64,000 nucleotides of DNA from JAURVT01 sp049059935 (GTDB taxonomy: Bacteria > Actinomycetota > Actinomycetes > Propionibacteriales > Nocardioidaceae): assembly GCF_049059935.1 (NCBI RefSeq), contig NZ_JBMGQR010000012.1, positions 1 through 64,000 on the forward strand, written 5' to 3'. Positions within the stretch are counted from its first letter, which is position 1. Every line of letters starts with the position of its first letter. Below the pieces are notes generated by a model, which had not been told where the DNA came from, did not search any database, and saw only the letters and a program-made list of their open reading frames with translations. A program made the position numbers and the translations under genes. Shown here in pieces: positions 24,272 through 34,602 of this stretch.

Positions 24272-24379
24272 GTGGTTCCCCCGATGGGTCGAGACGACGG
24301 CGCCGGGCGCCGGTCGTCGCAGTCTGGTCGGCCCACGCTAGCGCGGACAAGGCCCGTCCGCCCTGGGTAGGGTCGCCCC

Positions 24380-25864
<1,485 letters not shown>

Positions 25865-26029
25865 GGGGCCTCCGGGCCACCACCGCCCGGGGTCCGCTCG
25901 GCAGCCGGACACCGAACCTGCCATCAGCGGAGAAGTGCGCAGCGAGGACGGCGGCGGCGGGGCCCTTCCCGACCGGCGCAGGCAGAAGATCCGCGCGCCA
26001 CAGCCGCTCGTGCGGCGGCGGCCACCCCC

Positions 26030-26632
26030 TCAGCGACGCCGCGCCAGGAACCCCTGCAGCCGCTCCTTCACCCCGGCCCACTCGTCGTCGACGAGCGCCA
26101 GCTGGACGGTGTCGCGCCAGGTGCCGTCGCGGCGCAGCTTGTGCTTGCGGAGCAGGCCCTCGCGGGTGGCGCCGAGGCGCTCGACGGCCGCGACGGAGCG
26201 CTCGTTGCGGGAGTCGACGTGCCAGACGACGCGGACGGCGCCGAGGGTCTCGAAGGCGCGGGTGAGCAGGAGCAGCTTGGACTCGGTGTTGACGCCGCTG
26301 CGCCAGGACGCCCGCGACAGCCAGGTGTAGCCGATGGCGAGCGAGCGGGAGCCGGGGTCGACCTCGTAGAAGGTGGTGATGCCGGCGACGGCGTCGCGCG
26401 CGAGGTCGACCTGGGTCCACTGCGTGGCGGCCGGGCGCGCGAGGTGGTCGGCGACCATCGCCTCGACGTCACCCAGGTCGGCGGGCGGGGCGTAGGACGT
26501 CCAGCGGAAGATCTCGTCGTCGTCGGCCGCCGCCAGCAGCCCGGGGGCGTGCGCCGGGTCCAGGGCCGTCAGCCGGACCAGGTCGCCGTCGAGGTCGGGG
26601 GCCCGGGTCCACTCCTGGGGCGGTGCGGTCAT
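26030..26632 (-). CDS. GNAT-family acetyltransferase (RimJ/RimL type)
   Basis: Protein of 200 residues of the RimJ/RimL branch, which acetylates N-termini or small amines. Key segments are LVRLTALDPAHAPGL, the acetyl-CoA core SLAIGYTWLSRASWRSGVNT, and NERSVAAVERLGATREGLLR. The TAGGGT box seven bases before the ATG (26645-26640) includes the TAG stop codon of the upstream MFS gene, so it may have its own leaderless promoter inside the end of that gene. Confidence 0.9.
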   Translation of the reverse strand: MTAPPQEWTRAPDLDGDLVRLTALDPAHAPGLLAAADDDEIFRWTSYAPPADLGDVEAMVADHLARPAATQWTQVDLARDAVAGITTFYEVDPGSRSLAIGYTWLSRASWRSGVNTESKLLLLTRAFETLGAVRVVWHVDSRNERSVAAVERLGATREGLLRKHKLRRDGTWRDTVQLALVDDEWAGVKERLQGFLARRR

Positions 26633-26642
26633 GGCACCGACC

Positions 26643-27902
26643 CTACGACGCCGGGACCGCCTCGGTCGTCGACGGCGCCTCGACCTCGCGGGCGGCGAGC
26701 GCACGCCGCAGCGGTCGCTGCGCGCACAGCGAGAGGACGACGGCGCCGGCCGTCGCGGTGACGGTGACGGCGAACGCCGGCGTGTGGCCGCCGGTGTCGG
26801 CGAGCCGCCCGGCGAGGCTCGAGCCCAGCGCGTAGCCGACGCCCGTGGCGGCGGCGAGCAGCGTCATGGCCGCGCCGACGCGCGACGGGGGGACGATCCG
26901 CTCGCCGAGGGTGAAGTTGCTGATCATGTAGGGCGCGACGGCGAAGCCGAGGGCCAGCACGACGAGCACCAGGGCGAGCAGGCCGTCGACGAGCAGCAGC
27001 GGCAGCGACAGGACGAACAGCGCGAGGGCCGAGCCGAGCATCCGGCGCTCGTGACCGATACGGGCGGGCAGGCCGGCGACGGCCAGGCCCGCGATGACGC
27101 TGCCGACGCCGAGCGTCGCGTGGGTGAGGCCCGCGACGCCGGGCTGGCCGACGGCGGTGGCGAGCACCGTCGCACCGGTCTGCGACGAGCCGAACACCAT
27201 GCCGATGAGGCCCTGGGCGACGAGCAGCGTGAGCAGCAGCCCCGTCACGAGTCGTCCGGTCTCCGACGCGGAGCGGCGCGTCCGGTGCTCGTGGGCGACC
27301 GCCGCCGAGGGGTGGAGGGCGAACCAGGTGCCGAAGACGGCCAGCACCGCCGCGGCGACGACCAGCGCGCCCGCGGGGTCGACGAGCACGCCGATGACGC
27401 CGACCAGGGCCGGGCCGAGCACGAACGACGCCTCGTCCGCGGCGCCCTCGTACGAGAACGCGGCGTCGACGAGGCGCGGCTGCGCGGCACCGGTCCCGCG
27501 CGTGATCGGCCTCCACCGGACGCGGGCGAGCGGCCCCACCTGCGGCATCAGCAGCCCGGTCGCGGCGGCCACGCCGATCAGGGCGGCCTCGCCGGCGTCG
27601 GCGTGCGCGAGCAGCACGATGCCGACCAGCCCGAGGGCGCCGGCGAGCGACTGGACCAGGACGACGGGGCGCTGCCCGATCCGGTCCGCGAGCGACCCGG
27701 CGAAGGGCGAGCCGACGGCGTTGGCGACGGCGAGCGCGCCGGCCGCGGCACCGCCGGCGCCATAGCGTCCGGTGGCCGAGGAGACGAGCAGGAGGGTGCC
27801 GAGCTGGCTCATCGCGAGCGGCAGGCGGCCGAGGAAGGCGACCACCACGTAGGCGGGGCCGGAGAGTCGGAGGAGTCGGGCGTACGACGCGATCGGTGAC
27901 AC
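26643..27902 (-). CDS. MFS transporter
   Basis: Membrane transporter of 419 residues with about twelve helices in two halves (first from AYVVVAFLGRLPLAMSQLG; second from GLLLTLLVAQGLIGMVFGSS). The loop-2 motif is GSLADRIGQRPVVL, a good match to the MFS GxLADRxGRR signature. It is probably an exporter of unknown substrate. GTG at 27902 gives VSPIASYARLL. An inverted repeat at 27931-27948 lies in its upstream region. Confidence 0.9.
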   Translation of the reverse strand: MSPIASYARLLRLSGPAYVVVAFLGRLPLAMSQLGTLLLVSSATGRYGAGGAAAGALAVANAVGSPFAGSLADRIGQRPVVLVQSLAGALGLVGIVLLAHADAGEAALIGVAAATGLLMPQVGPLARVRWRPITRGTGAAQPRLVDAAFSYEGAADEASFVLGPALVGVIGVLVDPAGALVVAAAVLAVFGTWFALHPSAAVAHEHRTRRSASETGRLVTGLLLTLLVAQGLIGMVFGSSQTGATVLATAVGQPGVAGLTHATLGVGSVIAGLAVAGLPARIGHERRMLGSALALFVLSLPLLLVDGLLALVLVVLALGFAVAPYMISNFTLGERIVPPSRVGAAMTLLAAATGVGYALGSSLAGRLADTGGHTPAFAVTVTATAGAVVLSLCAQRPLRRALAAREVEAPSTTEAVPAS

Positions 27903-27930
27903 GGGCGCTGGACCTTCGGGTTCGACACGT

Positions 27931-27948
27931 GCCGCTAGGGGTAGCGGC
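27931..27948. promoter_or_regulatory. Inverted repeat between the MFS and sulfotransferase genes
   Basis: GCCGCTA-GGGG-TAGCGGC is a perfect 7-bp dyad in the 191-bp divergent region, 29 bp from the MFS start. It is an operator-like site of unknown partner. Confidence 0.45.
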
Positions 27949-28093
27949 GACCGGCGCGCCGTCCCACCACTCGTGCGCGCACACCCTGATACGGCCCCGA
28001 CTGTACCGCCCGGACGGGTGGGTGAGCCAGTCGTCCGTGCCCACGCTCCGGACCGGGCACCTAAGTCGATCGAGAAAGTCTAGGATCGCGACC

Positions 28094-29107
28094 ATGAGCT
28101 CGCCCTCGCTGCCGGACTTCCTGGTGGTCGGCGCCCCCAAGGCCGGGACGTCGGCCCTGCACGCCGCGCTGGCACGCCATCCCGAGGTGCACCTGACGTC
28201 GCCGAGCGCGCCGTACCTCAAGGAGCCGAAGTACTTCCTGTGCGACGACGCGCCGCCGCCGGCGTACCGCGGCCCCGGCGACGCGCACAGCAGCCAGGAG
28301 TGGGTCTGGCGCCGCGCCGACTACGAGGCGATGTTCGCCGCGGCTCCCCCCGGCACGCTGCGCGGCGAGAGCACCCCGTTCTACCTGTGGAGCCCGACGG
28401 CGCGCCGCCGGATCGCCGAGGAGCTGCCGCACGCCAGGCTCGTGGTCGTGGTGCGCGACCCCGTCGACCGCGCGTACTCCAACTGGATGCACCTGTGGTC
28501 CGACGGCCTGGAGCCCGACGCCGACTTCGTCTCCGCGTTCGGACGCGAGGACGAGCGCGTCGCCGCCGGGTGGGCTCCGTTCTGGCGCTACCGCGACCTC
28601 GGCCTCTACGGCCGCCAGCTGCGCGACCTGTACGACCGCGTCGACCCCGACCGCGTCCTCGTCCTGCGCTACGGCGACCTCGTCGACGAGCCCGACGCCA
28701 CGCTGGACCGCGTCGCCCGCTTCCTGGGCATCACCGAGGGCCTCGTGGGAGAGGTGCCGCCCGACAACGCCCGCCCGTTCGTCGCCCCCGGACTGCGGAC
28801 GTCGGTGCTCAGCCGTGCGGTGCGCACGGGCGCCGGCCTGGGCGCGCTCGTCCCGCCGAAGATCTGGCGCACGGCCAGCCGTCCGCTGCTCTCGGCGCTG
28901 CACGGCGACGGGACCACGCCCCGTCCGCGCCTGCAGCCCGAGCAGCGGGCGCGCCTGGTCGAGACGTACGACGCCGACATCACGCTGCTCGAGCAGCTGA
29001 CCGACCTCGACCTGGAGCACTGGCGACGCACGACCGACCGCGGCTCGTTCGCGCAGCGCCAGGCCGCCCGTGCCGCCCGCGAGGGCGCGGCGGTCAGCGC
29101 CGGCTGA
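28094..29107 (+). CDS. Sulfotransferase family protein
   Basis: Cytosolic PAPS-dependent sulfotransferase of 337 residues. The 5'-phosphosulfate loop is FLVVGAPKAGTSALHAAL, and the 3'-phosphate-binding segment is VVVVRDPVDRAYSNWMH. Acceptor unknown; related actinobacterial enzymes sulfate glycolipids or trehalose. TAGGAT (28081-28086) lies seven bases before the ATG, a leaderless start. It converges on the next gene with a 14-bp overlap of coding ends (29094-29107). PAPS-forming genes are not in the window. Confidence 0.92.
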   Translation: MSSPSLPDFLVVGAPKAGTSALHAALARHPEVHLTSPSAPYLKEPKYFLCDDAPPPAYRGPGDAHSSQEWVWRRADYEAMFAAAPPGTLRGESTPFYLWSPTARRRIAEELPHARLVVVVRDPVDRAYSNWMHLWSDGLEPDADFVSAFGREDERVAAGWAPFWRYRDLGLYGRQLRDLYDRVDPDRVLVLRYGDLVDEPDATLDRVARFLGITEGLVGEVPPDNARPFVAPGLRTSVLSRAVRTGAGLGALVPPKIWRTASRPLLSALHGDGTTPRPRLQPEQRARLVETYDADITLLEQLTDLDLEHWRRTTDRGSFAQRQAARAAREGAAVSAG

Positions 29108-30311
29108 GACCCAGGTCCACCCAGACGAGGCGGTGGTCGCTGCTCGGGAACGGGAAGCTGCCCGTCAGCCGCGACAGCGGGTCGGCCTGCGTCGGCCAGA
29201 ACACCCCGGCCCCGCGGACCCTCAGGTTCGGCGAGGGCAGCACGTAGTCGGCCCGCAGGTTGCCCGGTCCGGGGGTGTCGGCGAAGTCGGCGGTGTCGTA
29301 CCGGGCGGGCGTGCGGTGCGACGCGTTCGCGCCGCCCTGCAGCCTCGCGGCCTCCTCGGCCCCGCGCGACGTCGGCCGCGGGTCGGTGAACCGCGGCGAC
29401 CCGAGCAGCTGGTGGATCGCGCCGTCGAAGGAGTCGCCGTCGTTCGGGTCGGCGTTCTGGTCACCGGCCACCACGTACCGGGCGCCCTTCTCGATGCCGC
29501 CGCGACGGCCGCGGTCGTCGCGGATCCAGCGGTTCTTCGCACCCGAGACGTAGTCGGCCCAGAAGCCGATCTCGTCGTGGTTGCGGCGGCCGTTGCGGTC
29601 CTCGGGGCCGTCGAACGTGGGCGGCGTCGGGTGCGACGCGAGCAGGTGGACGGTGCGGTGGCCGACCCTGACGGGCACGTCCCAGTGCGACTTGCTCGAC
29701 AGCGGCAGGACGTCGAGGTCGTCGGCAGAGTAGAAGTCCGGCGGGATGACGTTGCCCGGCACGTCCTTCCAGAGCAGGTGCTGGAAGGTGCGGACGGCCC
29801 GCTTCTCGATCGGGTACCGCGACAGGACGACCATGCCGTACTGCCCGGGGAACGTGCCGAAGCCGAGCGCGTCGCCGGGGCCGCCGACCGCGCCGTCCTT
29901 GTCGAGGTCGCGGCCGCTGGGCACGCCGGTGTTGACCGGCGCCGTGTACGCGTAGCGGTAGTCGATCGCACGGGCCCCCGACTGCGGACGCTCCAGGTAG
30001 TGGTCGCGGAACGCGTCGACGGCGGCGCCGCCCTCGACGTAGTCGAACTCGTTGAGCAGCAGCACGTCGGGCCGCGTCCGCTGGACGATCTCGGCGACGG
30101 CGCGCGCCTGCGGGTCGTCGGGGGTCGACAGGTCCTGGAGCAGCTCGCCCTCGGCGGTGCGGTTCAGGCTCGCGTTGAACGTCGCGAACCGCACGTCGTC
30201 GCGTCCGTGGCCGCGGTCGTGGTGGCCGCCGGCCGACGCCGGGGCCGACGTGGCCGCGAGCGCGAGCGTCAGGCCGGCGACGGCGAGCAGGATGGTGGGG
30301 GTGCGGCGCAC
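29094..30311 (-). CDS. Secreted endonuclease/exonuclease/phosphatase-fold protein
   Basis: Predicted exported phosphodiesterase or nuclease of 405 residues. The signal peptide VRRTPTILLAVAGLTLALAA ends near SAPASAG. EEP motifs follow: VRFATFNASLN, LLLNEFDYVE (catalytic Glu region), VAGDQNADPNDGDSF (GDxN) and the terminal PFPSSDHRLVWVDL (SDH). Such proteins hydrolyse nucleic acids, lipids or sugar phosphates outside the cell; the substrate is unknown. GTG at 30311 has GAGGAGA five bases upstream. Confidence 0.92.
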   Translation of the reverse strand: MRRTPTILLAVAGLTLALAATSAPASAGGHHDRGHGRDDVRFATFNASLNRTAEGELLQDLSTPDDPQARAVAEIVQRTRPDVLLLNEFDYVEGGAAVDAFRDHYLERPQSGARAIDYRYAYTAPVNTGVPSGRDLDKDGAVGGPGDALGFGTFPGQYGMVVLSRYPIEKRAVRTFQHLLWKDVPGNVIPPDFYSADDLDVLPLSSKSHWDVPVRVGHRTVHLLASHPTPPTFDGPEDRNGRRNHDEIGFWADYVSGAKNRWIRDDRGRRGGIEKGARYVVAGDQNADPNDGDSFDGAIHQLLGSPRFTDPRPTSRGAEEAARLQGGANASHRTPARYDTADFADTPGPGNLRADYVLPSPNLRVRGAGVFWPTQADPLSRLTGSFPFPSSDHRLVWVDLGLSRR

Positions 30312-30399
30312 GGGATCTCCTCGGTCGGGGTGTCCGACCAGAGGTACCCGCCGCGCACGGGGCCCAAACCGCGCCCCGGCGAACACGAGGTGAAGACCG

Positions 30400-31284
30400 T
30401 CAGACGACGGAGGTCATCAGGTCGTGCGCGCCGTCGGGGCGGGCGGCCTCGAAGTAGAACCGCGTGCGGCCGTCCTCGAGCGGCACCGCCGAGACGTAGC
30501 GCAGCGCACCGTCCGCGTGCGGGGACGACAGGCGCACCTCGTCGCTCGGCACCAGCACGCCGTCGCGCTCGACGGCCAGGCCCGTGGTCTCGAACCAGTT
30601 GGACTCCGCGTCGGGGCGTCCGTCGTAGAGCACGGTGAGCGGCTCGTGCGACAGCACCGCCGTCACGCGGGCGCCGCGGGCGTCCCACTCGCCCGGACGT
30701 CCGGCGAGCACCTCCCCCGCGTCGGTCCACGACAGGCCGTCGACGCTGGTGGCGTGGCGCGTGGTCATCCGGTCCTCGGCCCCGGGCACGTCGAGCGGGT
30801 GGCAGCAGACCCACAGGTGCCAACCGTCCTCGCGGTGCTCGACGACGGGGTCCTTGACGGCGACGAGGTCGTCGCCAGGCAGCACGACCCGGCGCTCCCC
30901 CGTGGCCAGGCCCTCGGGCGTGGGCGCGGTGAGCGAGTCGATCCACCAGTGCTTGGAGCCGGGCGTGGCGCACGAGAGGTAGAGCCGCCAGCCCACGCCG
31001 GGCACGGGCACCAGGACGGGTCGCTCGAACGACTCGGCGTCGAAGTCCTCGCGACGCACCTCGGCGACGGGCCTGAAGGCCACCCCGTCGTCGGACCGTG
31101 CGACGACGACGGACACGCCGCGCCCCGACGTCAGCGGCCGGCGGACGCGGTAGGTGAGCCAGACGACGCCGTCGACGAGGACGGCGCTGGAGCCGCCCGA
31201 CCAGTGGCCGGGGCCCGGCCCGGGGGCCGGCACGACCACCGTCGCACCGTCGAAGCGGGGCAGGGGGACGGTCGTCACGCTCAC
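30400..31284 (-). CDS. Glycosidase-fold (five-bladed beta-propeller) protein
   Basis: Cytosolic protein of 294 residues with repeated beta-propeller strands similar to GH43/GH32/GH130-like proteins (GVVWLTYRVRRPL, VVARSDDGVAF, VKDPVVEHREDGWHLW, LTVLYDGRPDAESNW). The exact glycosidase family and catalytic acids cannot be assigned by eye. The GTG at 31284 is chosen because TAGAGT (31297-31292) lies seven bases upstream, the leaderless signature; a TTG at 31302 would start inside that box. It is divergent from the DUF202 gene. Confidence 0.75.
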   Translation of the reverse strand: MSVTTVPLPRFDGATVVVPAPGPGPGHWSGGSSAVLVDGVVWLTYRVRRPLTSGRGVSVVVARSDDGVAFRPVAEVRREDFDAESFERPVLVPVPGVGWRLYLSCATPGSKHWWIDSLTAPTPEGLATGERRVVLPGDDLVAVKDPVVEHREDGWHLWVCCHPLDVPGAEDRMTTRHATSVDGLSWTDAGEVLAGRPGEWDARGARVTAVLSHEPLTVLYDGRPDAESNWFETTGLAVERDGVLVPSDEVRLSSPHADGALRYVSAVPLEDGRTRFYFEAARPDGAHDLMTSVV

Positions 31285-31336
31285 CGCCCGAACTCTACTC
31301 AACGGCTCGAGAATGGCCCGGCGTACATTGCGGCTC

Positions 31337-31675
31337 GTGGCCCAGGAGACCGAACCGGTGGACTACCGATTCACGCTCGCGAACGAGCGGACGTACCTCG
31401 CCTACGTGCGCACGGCGCTCGCGCTGATCGTCGCCGGCGTCGCCCTGCTGCACGCCGAGACGTTCCTCGGGCCGTCGTCGCAGACCCGTCCGGTCGGTGT
31501 GGTGCTGATGGCCGTCGGCATCCTCGTGACGGGCGCCGGCTACTTCCGCTGGCGGTCCAACGAGCGCCGCATCGCCTCCGGCGAGCCGCTGGCGCCGACC
31601 TGGATCCCCGCCGTCCTGGCGGTCACCCTGATCGCGCTCGGGCTGCTGTCGGCGGTCCTCGCGTTCATCGGCTGA
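31337..31675 (+). CDS. DUF202 small membrane protein
   Basis: Protein of 112 residues with three membrane helices (TALALIVAGVALLHA, VVLMAVGILVTGAGYF, ILIALGLLSAVLAFIG-like end) and the family signature FTLANERTYLAYVRTALAL. Family PF02656 has no settled function. GTG at 31337 is preferred because TACATT (31324-31329) lies seven bases upstream, the leaderless signature seen across this window; an ATG at 31313 would add eight residues. Confidence 0.88.
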   Translation: MAQETEPVDYRFTLANERTYLAYVRTALALIVAGVALLHAETFLGPSSQTRPVGVVLMAVGILVTGAGYFRWRSNERRIASGEPLAPTWIPAVLAVTLIALGLLSAVLAFIG

Positions 31676-31696
31676 CGCCGCCCTAGGCTGGCGGGC

Positions 31697-32371
31697 ATGC
31701 CGCGTCCCCTGAGCGAGATCGTCGCCCCCGACTGGGCCGAGGCCCTCGAGCCCGTCGCGGGCACCGTCGCCGAGCTGGGCGAGTTCCTGCGCGGCGAGGT
31801 GGCCGCCGGTCGCGGCTACCTGCCGTCCGGCGAGAACGTGCTGCGGGCGTTCGTCGAGCCGCTGTCGTCGGTGCGCGTGCTGGTCGTCGGCCAGGACCCC
31901 TACCCGACGCCCGGGCACGCCGTCGGGCTCTCGTTCTCCGTCGGCGCCGACGTGCGTCCGGTGCCCAAGAGCCTGGCCAACATCTTCACCGAGATGGAGT
32001 CCGACCTCGGCGTGCCGCGGCCCACCAGCGGCGACCTCTCGCCCTGGACCCGACAGGGCGTCCTGCTGCTGAACCGCGTGCTGACCGTGCAGCCCGGGGA
32101 GTCCGGCAGCCACCGCCGCAAGGGCTGGGAGTCGGTGACCGAGCAGGCGATCGCCGCGCTGGTCGCCCGGCCCGAGCCGCTCGTCGCGCTGCTCTGGGGC
32201 CGCGACGCGCAGTCGCTGAAGCCGATGCTCGGCGACACGCCGGTCGTCGAGAGCGTGCACCCGAGCCCGTTGTCGGCGTCGCGCGGGTTCTTCGGGTCGC
32301 GTCCGTTCAGCCGCGTCAACGAGCATCTGGTGGCCCTGGGCGCCGAACCGGTGGACTGGCGGCTGCCGTGA
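31697..32371 (+). CDS. ung: Uracil-DNA glycosylase
   Basis: Removes uracil from DNA, opening base-excision repair; important in GC-rich genomes where cytosine deamination is frequent. The 224-residue family-1 enzyme has the water-activating loop VVGQDPYPTPGHAVGLSFSV (catalytic Asp), LLNRVLTV and the minor-groove loop VESVHPSPLSASRGF (His). TAGGCT (31684-31689) lies seven bases before the ATG, leaderless. It stands 21 bp after the DUF202 gene but has its own promoter. Confidence 0.97.
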   Translation: MPRPLSEIVAPDWAEALEPVAGTVAELGEFLRGEVAAGRGYLPSGENVLRAFVEPLSSVRVLVVGQDPYPTPGHAVGLSFSVGADVRPVPKSLANIFTEMESDLGVPRPTSGDLSPWTRQGVLLLNRVLTVQPGESGSHRRKGWESVTEQAIAALVARPEPLVALLWGRDAQSLKPMLGDTPVVESVHPSPLSASRGFFGSRPFSRVNEHLVALGAEPVDWRLP

Positions 32372-32476
32372 CGTGGCGCGCACCGGGCGTCCGTCGTCGG
32401 GTGTGGCCGATGGACGACCGATAGCCTGACGGGTCACGGGGCCACCACGGCCCCGGTCACGGAGGGGGAGCACGAC

Positions 32477-33736
32477 GTGAGCAGCGCAGAGGTCCGCGAC
32501 CGCGCCACGGTCTACGAGGCGGCGTTCCGTCGGACCGCGCGCGCGAGCTGGCGCCTGGTCGGCGTCACCCTCGCCCTCGTCGTTCTCGGCCTGGTGGTCA
32601 AGTACGCCTGGGTCGTCATCTTCCCGGTCGTGATGGCGCTGATCCTCACCACGGTGCTCGGCCCGCCGGCGGCCTTCCTGCGCAGGCGCAAGGTGCCCAG
32701 CGCCCTGGCCGCCCTGATCTCGGTGGTGTCGTTTCTCGTCATCGTCTTCGGCAGCTTCGCGCTGCTGGCGCCGTCGGTTGCGGGCCAGGTCGGCGACATC
32801 GCCAGCTCGGCGGTCAGCGGCCTGCAGCGCGTGCAGACCTGGGTGAGCGACGGCCCGCTCAACGTCTCCAGCGACCAGGTGGACCGGGCGATCAACGCGC
32901 TCCAGGAGCGGGTGCAGGACAGCGCGGCGGCCATCGGCTCGGGCGTCTTCTCGACGCTCAGCGCGGCGACGTCGGCGATCATCAACCTCGTCGTCATCCT
33001 CATGCTGACGTTCTTCTTCTCCAAGGACGGCCACAAGTTCCTGCCGTGGGTCACCCGCATCGGCGGCGCCCGCGTCGGCGGCCACCTGTGCGAGATCCTC
33101 CGTCGCTGCTGGAAGACGCTCGGCGGCTTCATCCGCACCCAGGGCCTGGTCAGCCTCATCGACGCCGTGCTCATCGGCGCCGGGCTGCTCATCCTCGACG
33201 TGCCGCTGGCCATCCCGCTCGCCGTCATCACGTTCTTCGGCGGGTTCATCCCCATCGTCGGCGCGTTCGTCAGCGGCGCGCTCGCGGTGCTCGTCTCGCT
33301 CGTCACCAACGACGTCCAGACGGCCCTGATCGTGGTGGCGATCATCGTCGCCGTGCAGCAGCTCGAGGGCAACGTGCTCTCGCCGTGGCTGCAGGGCAAG
33401 ACGATGAACCTGCACGCGGCGGTCGTCCTGCTGTCCGTCACCGCCGGCGGCACCCTGTTCGGCATCACCGGCGCGTTCCTCGCCGTGCCCGCCGCCGCCA
33501 CGGCCGCCGAGCTGCTCCGCTACCTGATCGAGCAGACCGACGAGGCCGTCGACGAGGCCGCCCCCGCCGTCGACGCCGTCGGCTCCATCCCTCCCCCGCG
33601 CGGCGACGAGCTCCCCTCCGAGGCCGAGACCGCCGCCGAGGCCCGCCGCATCCGCGACGAGGAGGCCGCCTCCGGTGACGACGTCGAGGTGGCCAAGACC
33701 ACCGACGAGCCGCGGTCGGGGACCAAGCGGTCCTGA
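32477..33736 (+). CDS. AI-2E-family (PF01594) membrane permease
   Basis: Inner-membrane protein of 419 residues with about eight helices. The first pair is LVGVTLALVVLGLVVKYAW and FPVVMALILTTVLGPPAAFL. A long external segment (residues about 95-165) follows, and the conserved late region includes FFGGFIPIVGAFVSGALAV and EGNVLSPWLQGKTMNLHAAV. Relatives move small molecules or ions; despite the name few handle autoinducer-2. GTG has AGGGGGAG 8 bases upstream. A hydrophilic C-terminal tail of about 60 residues is acidic then basic. Confidence 0.9.
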   Translation: MSSAEVRDRATVYEAAFRRTARASWRLVGVTLALVVLGLVVKYAWVVIFPVVMALILTTVLGPPAAFLRRRKVPSALAALISVVSFLVIVFGSFALLAPSVAGQVGDIASSAVSGLQRVQTWVSDGPLNVSSDQVDRAINALQERVQDSAAAIGSGVFSTLSAATSAIINLVVILMLTFFFSKDGHKFLPWVTRIGGARVGGHLCEILRRCWKTLGGFIRTQGLVSLIDAVLIGAGLLILDVPLAIPLAVITFFGGFIPIVGAFVSGALAVLVSLVTNDVQTALIVVAIIVAVQQLEGNVLSPWLQGKTMNLHAAVVLLSVTAGGTLFGITGAFLAVPAAATAAELLRYLIEQTDEAVDEAAPAVDAVGSIPPPRGDELPSEAETAAEARRIRDEEAASGDDVEVAKTTDEPRSGTKRS

Positions 33737-33752
33737 CGCCGGCGGTGGGGTC

Positions 33753-34030
33753 GGGTGCGGCGCCGCGGGGGGGCTCGCCGACAGGCACCGAGGGACGGGT
33801 GGGCGTGGCCTGCTCGCCGCGGCCGGCCACTCGTCTCGGTGGGTGGACCGCCACGCCTCACCGGCACCAACCGTCACACCGACCGTGGCAGACGGTCGCG
33901 ACCCACGGTGAATTCACCACGGGAAGCGACTGCTTGCCGTGGTCCGCACTCGACCGTCTCACCCCACGAGACGTGCAGCCAGCCGCCAACCCGATCCGCC
34001 GCAGACCCCCGTCCGTAGGTGCGCCCTTCC
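33753..34030. repeat. Tandem non-coding duplication, copy 1
   Basis: First of two adjacent copies of a roughly 278-bp segment filling the gene-less gap between the AI-2E gene and tRNA-Thr. By eye about nine in ten positions match copy 2. It holds the perfect palindrome GGTGAATTCACC, a hairpin with arms CCACGG and CCGTGG enclosing AAGC/GCTT, and flanking arms ACGGTCG and CGACCGT. The copies are offset by 278 bp, not a multiple of three, and their best open frames differ, so no protein is conserved. Confidence 0.85.
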
Positions 34031-34303
34031 GGGTGCGGCGCCGCGGGGCGGCTCGCCGGCAGTCACCGAGGGACGGGTGGGCGTGGCCTGCGCGCCGCGG
34101 CCGGCCACTCGTCTCGATGGGTGGACCGCCACACCTCACCGGCACCAGTAGCCACACCGACCGCGGCAAACGGTCGCGACCCGCGGTGAATTCACCATGG
34201 GAAGCGACTGCTTGCCGTGGTCCGCGCCCGACCGTCTCACCCCACGAGACCCGCAGCCGGCCGCCGGCCCGATCCACCGCAGACCCCGTCCGTAGGTGCG
34301 CCC
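34031..34303. repeat. Tandem non-coding duplication, copy 2
   Basis: Second copy, 55 bp from the 3' end of tRNA-Thr. The palindrome and the hairpin are kept; in the hairpin a C-G pair of copy 1 is a T-G (wobble) pair here, so folding as RNA would be preserved. One outer stem pair is lost. The remaining 34304-34357 holds only the small hairpin noted for the tRNA. Confidence 0.85.
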
Positions 34304-34324
34304 GTCGTCGTCGGAGCACCCCTG

Positions 34325-34340
34325 CGAGCGGAAGCGCTCG
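34325..34340 (-). terminator. Terminator of tRNA-Thr
   Basis: CGAGCG (34325-34330) and CGCTCG (34335-34340) form a 6-bp stem with a 4-nt loop, 18 bp beyond the tRNA 3' end. Confidence 0.55.
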
Positions 34341-34357
34341 GTGGTCGGGAGGCCCGG

Positions 34358-34430
34358 AGCCGGTGACAGGAATCGAACCCGCGACATCTTCTTTACAAGA
34401 GAAGCGCTCTACCGTCTGAGCTACACCGGC
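34358..34430 (-). tRNA. tRNA-Thr (anticodon UGU)
   Basis: A 73-nt cloverleaf on the minus strand. The acceptor stem is GCCGGTG/CACCGGC, followed by a D-arm (GCTCAGACGGTAGAGC). The anticodon stem is CTTCT/AGAAG with loop CTTGTAA, giving anticodon TGT. The T-arm contains GGGTTCGATTCC. The discriminator is T and CCA is not encoded. It reads ACA threonine codons. Confidence 0.96.
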
Positions 34431-34602
34431 GACGCGCCCGTGGGCGCGGCACCATCGTAGGGCCGACGTCACCGGCAGCCCGCTGCGCCCGTCCGGCCCG
34501 CACCCCGGCCCACCGGGAGAATCTGCGTCGACGCGGCATGGGCGGCCATATGCCGATTCCTCGGTGGACCCGCCGGCCCCGACGGCTGGGAGACTGGACC
34601 GC

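Noticed and set aside
33745..34419. Open frame across the tandem duplication as a repeated-domain protein
   Set aside because: The two copies are offset by 278 bp and fall in different frames, and the frame runs into the tRNA on the other strand.
33753..34430. Integrated element or attachment site at tRNA-Thr
   Set aside because: No integrase, no direct repeat of the tRNA 3' end, and the duplication does not include tRNA sequence.
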